In this document: positions 23,169 to 35,100 of the stretch, one piece after another
How positions within the stretch are numbered: position 1 is the stretch's first letter
Layout of the letters: every line of letters begins with the position of its first letter
Assembly (NCBI RefSeq): GCF_001704415.2
Contig: NC_030836.1
Coordinates: forward strand, 27,812,001 to 27,876,000
Origin: Capra hircus
Lineage: Eukaryota > Chordata > Mammalia > Artiodactyla > Bovidae
Length of the DNA stretch: 64,000 nucleotides
Direction of reading: 5' to 3'
Notes under the pieces: model-generated
Seen by the model: the letters and a program-made list of their open reading frames with translations, nothing else
What the model was told of the DNA's origin: nothing
Database searches by the model: none
Translations under genes and position numbers: made by a program

Positions 23169-26100
23169 CTTTTTTGCATTTCCTTTCCTGTTAAGTCACC
23201 ACAGAGCACTGAGTAGTTTCCTGTACTCTACAGTAGGCTCTCTTTAGTTACCTATGTTATACTTAGGGCTTCCTAGGGAGCGCTGGGTAAAGAACCCACT
23301 TGCCAGTGCAGGAGATGCAAGAGACCTGGGTTTGAGCCCTGTGTCCGGAAGATCCCCTGGGGGAGGGCATGGCAACCCACGCCAGTATTCTTGCCTGGAG
23401 AATCCCCATGGACAGAGAAGCCTGGCGGGCTACAGTGTTTAGGGCTGCAGAAGAGTTGAACATGAGTGACGCGAATTAGCACACCCATCAATAGTGTATA
23501 CACATCAATCCCAATCTCCCGATTCATCCCACCCTCCGCTTCCCCTCTGGTATCCATACTTTTGTTCTCTAAGTCTGTGTCACTTTGCAAATACCCTTTT
23601 TCTAGCTTCTACACGTACAGGTTAATATACGATGTTTGTTTTTCTCTTTCTGGCTTCCTTCACCCCGTAGGACAGTCCCAGGTCCGTTCACGGATTCCTC
23701 TCCTGCCCCTGCCCCCAACCCAGCCGGTCTGGGCGTCTCTGCTCGGGAGTCGCGCCGGGCTGGCCGCCCTCCTTTGTAGCACAGTCACACCGGCCCTGCT
23801 GTCTCCCTGCTGCCCCGTGACCCCGGCGGGCAGCGGTCTCTCCTACGGTTGGTCTCCCCAGGCCCCTGGCTCAGGGCCGGCACGTGGTGGGATGCGCGTG
23901 GGGGTGGGCGGTCCTGGCTCCAGCTCAGGGAGACCGGATGTCCGCAGCGGGCCAGGATGTGCTCGCTGTTCCGTCACAGCTTCCCCCACCCGAGGGAGAG
24001 GACCCAGGTGGGGGCAGATAAGGAAGAGCACCGGGGGCCACAGGCCTGAGAAAGTCCAGGGCGGCGCTCCGAGGTGCTGCCCAGGTGGGCGGGTGCCGGC
24101 CCCCGGGGCAGAAGCCTGTGGTGGGGAGCGCAGGGGGCCGGGGGTGGGGAGGAGAAGGGTGGCTGCCAGCGGGGCTGTGCCTTTTGACCCCTCACTGACT
24201 CCGACCGGCTCCCGAGGGCTCAGCGTGGCTGAGGGCAGCCTGGGCCTCACGGCCAGGCCTGTCAAGGGAGGACAGTCAGTGCCGGGGCCTCAGCGGGGCC
24301 CCGGGGATCTTTGAGGCCCAGCGGGCGTGCTCAGTCACTCAGTCCTGCCTGACTCTTTACGACTCTATGGACTGTACCTGCCAGGCTCCTCTGTCCATGG
24401 CGTTTCCCTCTGTCCATGGGATTTCCCAGGCAAGAATACTGGAGCAGGTTGCCATTTTCTTCCCTAGGGTGTCTTCCCCATCCGGGGATCGAACGTACGT
24501 CTCCGGAGTCTCCTGAATTGGCAGGCAAATTCTTTACCACGGCACCATCTGGGAAGCCAAGAAGATCTAATTTGTCACCAGAGTCACTGCATCCATGTAG
24601 CAGCGAAAAGAGACTTGGCTGAGCCCGGGAGTGGAGGTCTTAAGGGTAGCATAGCAGAGACCTAGGGACTAGGGTGAGAGTTACATTGTATTCACCTGTC
24701 TTTGACTCAGATGTGGTTGATGCTGTTCTCCCTGTACATCTGATGAGGAAACCAGAGGCAAAAAAATAAAGAATTTGCATCTGGTTGCACAAATAATTAG
24801 AGGCTTCCCAGGTGGCTCAGTGGTAAAGAATCCACCTGCCAATACAGGAGACCCAGGAGACACGGGTTCGATTCCTGGGTTGGGAAGATCACCTGGAGCA
24901 GGAAATGGCAACCCACTCCAGTATTCTTGCCTGGAAAATTCCATGGACAGAGGAGTCATGGAGTTGCAAAGAGTCAGACATGACTGAGTGTGCGCGCTCA
25001 CACACACACACGTCTACAAAACTTGAAGCTTTTTTCCAAACAGGACACTGGTGAGTGTTAATCTGCAGGCCTGTGGTTTTCTTCCATCCTTTGCTTTCTG
25101 AAGAAGCCCAGCTGGGCACAGTCTCCAAATCCTTCCACCCTCTTTCCCCACCCACTGCCAGATTCTGAAAGTCCCTGATTCAGGAGTCATGAGCCATTTA
25201 CCAGTTGGAAAACATTGCTGCCACCAAGCTTGTCTATGTGGGTCACTGTGACAGTCCCTGGGAATGACCCCAGATTCCCTGGAGAATCCCTTGTGACTCC
25301 CTGCCCCCATGCACCCCATGTCTGGAAGTAGGAGCCAGACAGACCACACAGTAGAGGAGCCTGAAAGCCAGGCTGAAGAGTTGGAGCTTCATTCTTTTCC
25401 TCCCCCAAGCTTTCAGCCTTTTATTTTGTACGGAGCTTCATACTTAACGGAATGGAGAGCCAGTGAGAATTATTCAGCCTGGTGACGGCAGGGTACATGT
25501 ACCTTCATTCTTTTCAGAAGATGAACTATGAGGCAGTGGAGAGATGGAGATAGACCAGAAGTCACGGACGAAGTGAGAAGGGTCCTGGCAGCCCAACCTG
25601 ATTTCACTCTCTAATGTAACGCCCTTCGTTTCACAAACCGGAGCCTTCATAACATGCTTGGGGGAAGTGATTTGGGGTTTGGAGGCAGATCGCTAGAGAG
25701 GGCAGAACGAGCCTCCAGTGTCCTGGTTCTTTGATTCGAGGAGCCCAGGCATAGAATGGGGTTTCCGGGCCCCCTCCCCTCTTTCCCCACCTTCTCCAGG
25801 GGATCTTTAAGAAACCAAGGCTCTGGCCTTTCTCCTGGGCTGGAGTCCACACTGAGCTCTCTTTTTCCATGTACTTCCTGGCTCCGGGATGCTGAGTCGG
25901 CTCAGCTGATGTTCTGCTGGGGAAGCAGTGACTCAGGAGGACATGGGGGCCCTCCCCCAGATCCTCAGGAGAAGGGGGAGAGTGGGGCGGGCAGTGGAAA
26001 CTTCAGTGGTGCCTGGCTGACCTGTGTTTTCCACCCCAGATAAGAGCATGGGATGAGAAGCGGGGGTGGGAGAGGGCTGTGTGATGCGTGAGCCACAATG

Positions 26101-29100
26101 GAAAGACTGACCCTTCTGTCTGGAGGAATGGACTAGAATGGAACAGGCAGAGGACCTGGTCCTGTCAACCGGCTTTCCTCTGCTGCCACATTTCCCTCTA
26201 TGTTTTGGACTCTGCTCCTACTGGACTGTAGCAGGTGCCATATCTGCAGTGTTCTCGGCTTCTCTGGTGGCTCAGACAGTAAAGAATCTGCCTGCAACGC
26301 AGGAGACCTGAGTTCGGTCCCTGGGTGGGGAAGATCCCCTGGAGAAGGGAATGGCTATCCATTTCAGTATTCATACCTGGAGAATCTCACAGACAGAGGA
26401 GCCTGGAGGGCTACAGTCCATGGGGTGGCAAAGAGTCTGACACGACTGAGCAACCAGCTAGGCTTACGAGGAGTAGCTGATCTCGCTTTAAAGATAGACC
26501 GTTTCTGGAAGTTTGGAATCAACATCTACACACTGATATATTTAAAATGGGTGATGTATATGTACAGCTCAATCCCTTCGCTGTTCACTTGAAACTACCT
26601 CAACATTGTTAATCAACTGTACCCCAATACAAAATGTTTCTGGTGTTAAAAATAATAAAAAAAAATTTTTAAGTAAAATAAAATGGATAACCAGCAAGGA
26701 CCTACTGTATAGACAGAGAACTCTGCTCAATGTTATGTCGCAAGCTGGATAGGAGGGGAGTGTGGGGGAGAATGGATGCATGTATATGTATGGCTGAGTC
26801 CCTTCGCTGTTAACTGGAAACTATCACCACATTGTTCATCAGCTGTGGCTCAGACGGTGAAGCGTCTGTCTACAATACGGGAGACCCGCGTTTGAGCCCA
26901 GGGTTGGGAAGATCCCCTGGAGAAGGAAATGGCAATCCACTCCAGTACTATTGCCTGGAAAATCCCATGGACAGAGAAGCCTGGTAGGCTACAGTCTGTG
27001 GGGGTCGCAAAGAGTCAGACACGACTGAGCAACTACACTTTCACTTTCTTTCACCCCAATACAACACAAAAAGTTTTTCAAACAAAGAGACACTTGGCAT
27101 GCATCCTCCTCCTCCTGGCTCCCACCATTTCCAGTATATAAACACAGTTCTGTCTCCCTGCACCCCTATCTCTCTCGCACACAGAGGCACCCTGATCTTA
27201 GGGAGGACAGGGAGAAGTAGAGGCAATGGGCAGTGACAAGAGCCGCAGAGGGCACTTTGGTGCCGTCTAGGACGCCGCCGCTGGCCCAGCTCTGTTGGGA
27301 GGCCTCTGCCCTCGGGAGCAGGAACTCTGAGCACTCTGGCCTCTGGGCACCTGTCCCTCCCCTCCCCGTGGCCTCTGCCCCAAGCAGCTTGTGTCTGGAG
27401 GGGAGCGTTGGTGGTGCTGCCAGAACGGGCACAGGCGGACTGCTTCCTGGACACAGTGGAGACGGTAGGCCTGGACTCCCTGCTCACCCAGATGCCCACC
27501 TTCCCCTGCAGGTACCGAGCCTTCATCCTGCTCATCACCTTCTTAATCTACACCTGCTATCACATGTCCCGGAAGCCCATCAGTGTCGTCAAGGTGAGCC
27601 TGGCCTGGGGGTAAGGAAGAAGGCAGGACTGCTAGCCTCAGCAGAAATACGGAAATACTTCAGTAGAACAGCCCGGAGCTCAGTGAAGCCCCATCCTTGT
27701 CCCTTATCTTGGTCACCAAGTCTGTCTCTTCCCCCTTGGCTGACTCCCACTGTTAGCAGTTCTTTTTCCCAGGAGAGTTTCCTGGGTTTCTTCACCAAGA
27801 GAGCGGTGTCAGGGAACTGAGGGTGGAACCAGAGAGCAGGCACCTTGGGTCCCCTGGGTGCTGCTCATAGACACCCCTTGCCCTTCACCGAGGCTCTGCC
27901 ACGGCCCCTTGTCCCCAGAGCCATACCTGCCAGACCGGGTGTCAGAGGAAGATGCAGGGAGTCCAGTGGGGAGGGGCAGTGGGCTGCTCTGGTGGGGAAG
28001 GTTACTGGCTCCCTTGCGGGCTGGGTTGACTCTGGGGCCACCAGCTAACCCCTGACCTGCCCGCCCGTCGCCTCTCCAGAGCCGTCTGCACCACAACTGC
28101 TCAGAGGTGATCCAGCCCCTCAATAGCACCCACAGTCTCAACGACACCACATGGTGCAACTGGGCCCCCTTTGGTAAGAGCGGGGTGAGCTGCTCCTCCC
28201 CATGCCTGCTTGCCATCCAGGCCCGGGAAGGACTTCTTGCTCGGGGCATCCAGACAGCGAGCTTTCTGTCTCCCCCGTCTGCCTTCAGATAAGAGCAACT
28301 ACAAGGAGCTACTGGGGGCCGTGGACAACGCCTTCCTCGTGGCCTACGCCATCGGCATGTTCATCAGGTAAGAGGCAAAGCCTGCGCTGTCCTGCAGGAT
28401 AGCTCAGGCTGCTGTCTTCTCTACACCAACCTGGGGCAGCGGGGTCAAAGAGAGAAAGTTGTTGGAAATGAGACAAACCTTCCACACATCCCGTCACCCC
28501 TAGCTGGCGTGTTGCCACTATCACCCAGCCTGCTCCTTCACCTGGCTGACTCCCTCTCTTAGTAACTCTCCTGCAAAGGCCTTCCTGGATCTTCTTTTGA
28601 GTTTATTCACTCAGATGGCATGTCAGCAGTGTGGCTGGAATATGATCTGTCCTGGACAGGGGTCCTTTACGAATAACCTGAAAGCTGAAAGCCCAGCATG
28701 GCTTTTAAGTAGCAAGCATGATGTTTGTTCTCAGGAGTTGAGGGTGGCTGAGGCTGGGTACTACCTTTAGAGAGCTCACAGCCTAATGGAGTGACCGATA
28801 CTTGAGCAGCTATGTTATAAACAGTGCGGTGGCTCTGAGACAGAGGTGGCTACGTATGGAGCTCCAAGGAGTCACTTTGTCTGAGCTGGGATTAGAAAAG
28901 AGGGGTCAGGAAAGGCTTCTTGGAGGAGATGACATTTGAACTGATGAAGAGAAATTGGACTTGACTCATTTAAAAAGACCCTGATGCTGGGAAGGATTGA
29001 AGGCGGGAGGAGAAGGGGACAACAGAGGATGAGATGGTTGCATGACATCACCGACTCAATGGACATGAGTTTGGGTAAACTCCGGGAGTTGGTGATGGAG

Positions 29101-32100
29101 AGGAAGGCCTGGCATGCTACAGTCCATGGGATCACAAAGAGTCAGACACGACTGAGCGACCAGACTGAACTGAAAGAGATAAGAGTCTTTCCCAGTGGCT
29201 CAGTGGGTAAAGAATCCACCTGCAAAAAAAAAAAAAAAAATTAATTAAAAAAAAAAAAAGAATCCATCTGCAAGGCAAGAGACAAAGGAAACCGGGGTTT
29301 GATCCCTGGGTGCGGCAGATTTTCTCAAAGAGAAAATGGCAACCCTCTCCCACATTCTTGTCTAAAAAATTCCTTGGACAGAGGAGCCTGGGGGGCTACA
29401 GTCCACAGGGGGGCAGAAAGTTAGACATGACTGAGCATGCTCGCACAATGGAGTCATGGCTTTGTGAAATAAGGCAGGTGTAATTTGAAGCAGCATGACT
29501 GCACAGAGGGCAAGGGCTGGACTGGGGGACTCGCAACAGGCTCACCAGCGTGTAAAATGCAGGAGACAGGGCTGAAGAGTGAGGTCATTGTGTACTAGGC
29601 TGTGAGCACAGGAGAACCGCTGAGTGGGTGGCTCAGTGGGTGTCATGTTCAGACCTACATGTCAGACAGATACTGACAGGCTGACGGAGGTGGACTTGAG
29701 GGAGAGAAGGGCTGATTGGCTTTTTTGGTAACTCAGGCAGTAAAGAATCTGCCTGCAGTGTGGAAGATCACCTGGAGAAGTGAATGGCAACCCACTCCAG
29801 TATTCTTGCCCATGGACAGAGGAGCCCAACTGGCTATAGTCCATGGGGTCACAAAGAGTTGGACACGACGGAGTGACTAACACTTCACTTCAGGGCTGAC
29901 TAGCGGGTCAAACTAAGGAACAGATTTGACAGTAGCTCCAGCTGGGCTTGGAGGAAAGCTTGAGTTAGAATGGTATTATTAATAGCGATGGAGAGAAATG
30001 ATGCACTGGAGAGAAATAAGAGGAGCAGCTGGCAGGTCTTGGAGGTCACTTGTGGACGGTGGGCTGCAGGGACAGGAGACTGAAGTAGCTCGTTTCTGGC
30101 TTGAGTGGCCAAACGTGGGGGTGCCATCCAGTCCACTGAGGGGCACAGACACGGGGCAGGGTCTGCGAGGGAGGCAGAGGAGTCCAGTCTTTGGAGTTGT
30201 TGATTAGCAGCTGTTTGGGAGGCACCGCAGTCAGGATGTCCAGAAGCAATGTGGATATGATCCTGGGAGAAAGTTCAGGGCTGTAGACATACAGCTGGGC
30301 CATGTACGTGTACATACATGGCAGGTAAAACCATAAAGGTGATACAAGAGAAAATGCATGAGATGGACTGGTCAGCCAAGGGGGAAGAGGGTCACGGGGA
30401 TGTTACAGAGGCCACTTTGCCAGGCACGTTGCGAGGCCCGTCATCAAACAAAGCAGAGGTGCCTAGTGGCAACACAGACGTCCCTGGTGGGGCCCCGGGG
30501 GAGCCAGGAGGCGGGGGGCAGGGGTGTGAGGTAGCAGAGATTAACCACGAATCCAACTCTCTCTTCAGTGGCATTTTTGGGGAGCGGCTCCCCCTCCGGT
30601 ACTACCTCACAGCTGGAATGCTGCTCAGCGGCCTTTTCACCTCACTGTTTGGCCTGGGGTATTTCTGGAACATCCACGTACTCTGGTACTTTGTGCTGGT
30701 GCAGGTACGAGCCTCCTCCGTCTTGCACTCGGGCCTCTGTTCCTGCACAGAAGGATCATAGAGGCTGTCAGTCCTTCCCAGCCGCTCCAGGTCATGGCAG
30801 ATCCCGACTCAGGCTCCTTTATCACAGTTTGGGGTCCCCTGCCCATAGCCAGGGTGGCCTCGCCAGCTCAGGGAGTCTGCACTGAGCATCAGCCTGAGGT
30901 CCCTGGAAGAGCCTGTGAGGCCCAGTCTCTGCTGTGGGGACCTCGGATCAGAGGGGCATCAGCTGGTGGGTGTGTGCACGCATGTGAAGGAACGGGGTGC
31001 ATAGTGTGGATTCTGGAGGGCTCCCCCATCCCAGAAGCTGCACCACTCAGTCCAGGGGCCTCTGTCCCCCCCACGTTCCCTGTAGATCTTCAATGGACTT
31101 GTGCAGACCACGGGCTGGCCCGCCGTGGTGAGCTGCGTGGGCAACTGGTTCGGGAAGGGCAAGTGAGTGTGACCAGGGAGGAGGGTGGGCATTGCCTGGG
31201 GGTGCTGGGCTGGTGTGGGGGCAGGAGGTCCCTTGTGGCCTCTGATACGATTTTAGGAACAAAGATTAGAAATAAGCCTCCGTCCTGCTGACTTTCACAG
31301 GCTGGAATACAAACGTTTTAGTGACTAAAAGCAGTGATTTTTTTCATTGCTGAGGTTTTAATCCTTAAAACCTGCCATCTTCATTATGCCTTTTCCTCAT
31401 AATAGATGAATTTCAATTTTGCATGAAGACAAAAATGAAGCCTATAAAACTCTGTGTGTGTATATGTATATAGATACATATACCCATATATTTTTAATGC
31501 ATATATATGTATATGTCTTATATATTTATTTATTTTTCCCTTGAACTGGCTTTTGTGCAAAAAAAAGTTTCTTTTGGGCAGAGTTTCTCAGCCCTGGCAC
31601 TGTTAACACTATGGGCTACATTTGGGGCTGTGTAATTCTTTGTTGAGGGGCCATCCTACACACTGTAGCATTTAGCAGCCTCTACCTGCTAGACACCACC
31701 AGCACACTCTGGGCTGGATCACCAGAACTCTCCAGACAGTGTCCATGTCCCCTGGGGGCAATCACCCTTAGCTGAGGCCCTCAGAGACACAGCCTCAGGG
31801 CAAGAGAAGAAAGGGTGGGGCTGCGGCCCTGGGACAGAGGGGAGGCAGGTCTTGCTCAGGGAGCTGGCTGGGGAGCAGGACACCGCAGGCCTGGCTGTCA
31901 CTCACTTGATGCCGGCCAGCCCTGCCCCTCCTCCCTGACTGGGGTCTTCGGGCACAGAGGCTGCAGGCAGCCAGCTGTTCGCACTTAGCCGGGGCGGTCT
32001 CCGTGAGCCCAGGGCTTCTCTTCTTACCTTTCCTGCTCTTGCCTCCCTGCCTCCCTCCCCGCCTCCCCTCCAGGCGGGGTCTCATCATGGGCATCTGGAA

Positions 32101-35100
32101 CTCCCACACATCCGTGGGCAACATCCTGGGCTCCCTGCTGGCTGGCGTGTGGGTGGATCAGCAGTGGGGCCTGTCCTTCGTGGTGCCCGGCATCATCACT
32201 GCCATCATGGGCATCATCACCTTCTTCTTCCTCATCGAATGTGAGTGGACCCCTCTCCCTCCATCCCCACAGGGCCAGAGCGAAGCCTCCCAGTTAGGTT
32301 CTGGGAGAAGGAGGCTGGTCCCGTGAGAGTCGCTGGGTTGGAGGCCTAGATGTGTGACTCAGAGGACAACCTCTCTGAGTCTTGATTTCTCACGTGGGAC
32401 ACCTGCTTTCCTGGGCTGTGGAGAGTGTCTGTGAGACGTATGTCAGGATGCCCAGAAAATGCTGGCTCCTCTGAGCCTGACGCCGGAGAAGTGGGTTGGA
32501 CAGCACCCTCTCCATGCTTGCTGCTTTTTTCCTGGCTCCCTGACAGATGGCCCCTGGAGTCATGGCCACGGTCACTTGTAAGCAAAAGAACGAAAGTCCA
32601 CGAGGCTCTCGTGGTTAGGAGACCTAGGCCTCAAAGGTGGTCTCCGGAGCCCCGGCTCCCTCGTGCTGGAAACTCCACAGGCCCCTTTGCGGGTGTGGGG
32701 GTCACATGTCGTGCAGGGTGAGGGCCTGGTCTGCTGGCAAGCTTCATAGAAGGTTTTCCTTTCAGACCCAGAAGACGTGGACTGCTCCCCGCCTCAGCAC
32801 CACGTGAGTGTGGCCCCCAGCCCCACTCCACTGGGGGCTGGTCCCAGGGAGGCCTGGGGAGTTGAGGAGGGGCCTGTGTGTCCCAAGTTGGGCCCGTGGG
32901 TGGCTCCCTGGCAGGTGGTGAGTCCGGTCCAGGAGGGGAGTGTATACCTCATGCAGCTCATCTCACGTGGGTTGTCCCTCTAGCTGGTGGGGGAGTGGTA
33001 TGTGGACGTGCCCCCAATGAGGGCTCTTCTCTGCTCAGGGTAATCCAGAAGAGAGCCAAGACCACCCCGAGGACCCCGCAAACGGACCCAGCTGTAACAA
33101 AGAGAGCAGCCTGGAGTCAGCTGTCACCTGCTCCAAGGAAGCAAGTGCTCAGCCTTCCGCCATCAGCTTCTTCGGGGCCCTGCGCATCCCGGTGAGTCAT
33201 CTGTGGACCAGAAGGAAGAGAGAGGCTCTCGAGATTTTTCTGTTGGGTGTCGGGAGATGGGGACACTCAGGGTGATCCATGGTTTTTGGAGTTTCTTTAC
33301 GAGCAACGCTTAGGGCAGGGGCCCTCCTGGGGAGGGTAATGTGGCCGGACATTACCCTAGCATTCAGGCGGCAGGCATGTTGCTGTACCTGAGACTGGAG
33401 GTGTTCTAGAGGCTGCTCCGTGTGGTGGGCGGTGGAAAGTGCTGGCACAGGGCTCGGAGGCCGCAGGCCCCAGGCTGTCCTGCCCACCTTCCCATCTGCC
33501 CTCTGCTGTGCTCCCAGGGCGTGGTCGAGTTCTCCTTGTGTCTGCTCTTCGCCAAGCTGGTCAGTTACACCTTCCTCTACTGGCTGCCCCTGTACATTTC
33601 CAATGTGGGTGAGTACACGGGGAAGAAGAGGGGATATAGGAGCAGGGGGGCCTCCAAGGAAGAAACCCGCCACTTATGCTTATGACTCCATGAATAGGCA
33701 GGATTTCTGCTGATCCTCTCCTAGCACAGAAGGAAAATTTTTTCTTTCATGGGAAGCTAAATTTTGCAGAAACCCTCCTAGTCCCTGACTGATTCCAGCC
33801 ACTTTTCCTCACTTGGCACTCAGTCGAGGTTAGGAACTCAAGTCCTCTCTAACGTCTACTCCGGCCTCAAGTGAAACCCCGCTTCAGGCCCATTGGCTCA
33901 TAGATGGGTGGGATCGGAGGGTCCTGGAGAAACGGTCTGCCTTCTGAATGCCTGCAGGAGTCTCTCAAGCCTCCCCCAGCCCAAGGAAGAGGGCTTGACA
34001 AGCTGCCCTCACTGCTGGTAGCCTGGTGGGAAACACCATTCTCTTCCCAGGGGCTGCCAGGATACTTGGGTCATTGATGCCCAGTGCCCAGGTCTGCTGG
34101 GCTGCCCACCTTGTGGTCTTCCTGTCTCCTGCCTCTGTCCCTGCCCAAGGATGGACAGATGAGGAGAGGTCACTTCTGTGGTTAGAAAAGGATGTTTATG
34201 TCCTCCTGTCCTGGGCCTCTGGTTTTCCCCAGGTGGGGCTGCTCTATTAAGGAGCAGCTCTGCCCCCAGAGCCCAGAGCCCCAGAGCCCCAGAGCCCTGC
34301 CAGGGTCAAGGACCTCTCAGCAGGACCACTGGCCTCCCTCCAGGGCCCTGGGGGAACAAGCTGCGGTCCACACGGTACACTGGGCCACAGGATGCCGTTT
34401 GGATGAGTCAGGGCCAAATCTCAAGTCGTAACCTGCCCCCTCCCACCCTCATCCTGTCTGCAACTGAGGGGCCTCCCCCAAAGACAGGGCTAGTGCCAGG
34501 GCGGCCCTGTGGACACTGATTCTTTGTTCTGTGGCCTTCATGCTGGCTACAGAGCGTGAGTCAACCTTGAGGGCTGGGCGGCCAGTCATGCTGCTGGGCG
34601 TCCCTCTTTCTAATCCCAGGGCAAGGTCAGGGGCCTGAGGTGCCCATTTTCCCAGTGAGCCTCCTTCCTGTTTATCAGTAGGGACCTCAGAAGGAGGTGA
34701 CAAGCTCCTGTGCGGGCGTGCTGCTCCACCAGGGGCGGGCAGACATGTGGCTGGACGGGCTGAGGCTCAGACAGCACTGGGGTGCCCCCCGGTGGGACAG
34801 GGTCCTTGGGGGCCAGATCCCTGTGCTCTTGGAGGTCAAGGCCATCCAAAAGGGGAAGAAGGTAGTACGGGCCTGGGGGCCAGAAAGGGTGTCCCGTCCC
34901 AAACTGCTGCAGACTCACCTGTGACCTAGGCCAGTCGCTTCCCTCAAGGCCCCCCACTCCTTCCTGCGAAGAAGTGGGCAGTGATCCCAGACTGGGAGTC
35001 TGCCGGGACGCTTCCAGCAGTGGCCCTCCACGCTGTCTGTCCTAAGTCCCCAGGTCTGAGCATGTGCTTCGTTTTCCACAGTTCACTTCAGTGCCAAAGA

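Larger units (their letters stand above)
23045..23690 (-). repeat. L1 3' region, antisense, split by a SINE
   Basis: GTATAGTTGCTTTACAATAT on the left, and GTTAATATACGATGTTTGTT and TCTCTTTCTGGCTTCCTTCA on the right. It holds a (TA)n tract and a Bov-tA. Confidence 0.85.
32241..33517 (+). other. SLC37A2: Introns 7-9
   Basis: Apart from exons 8 and 9, no repeats or other genes were recognised. Confidence 0.5.

Noticed and set aside
23466..24314. 282-residue plus-strand open frame
   Set aside because: It starts inside an antisense L1 and runs into a GC-rich block. Composition explains the missing stops.
27041..27538. 165-residue minus-strand frame over exon 2
   Set aside because: Antisense shadow of SLC37A2 exon 2 and its GC-rich flank.
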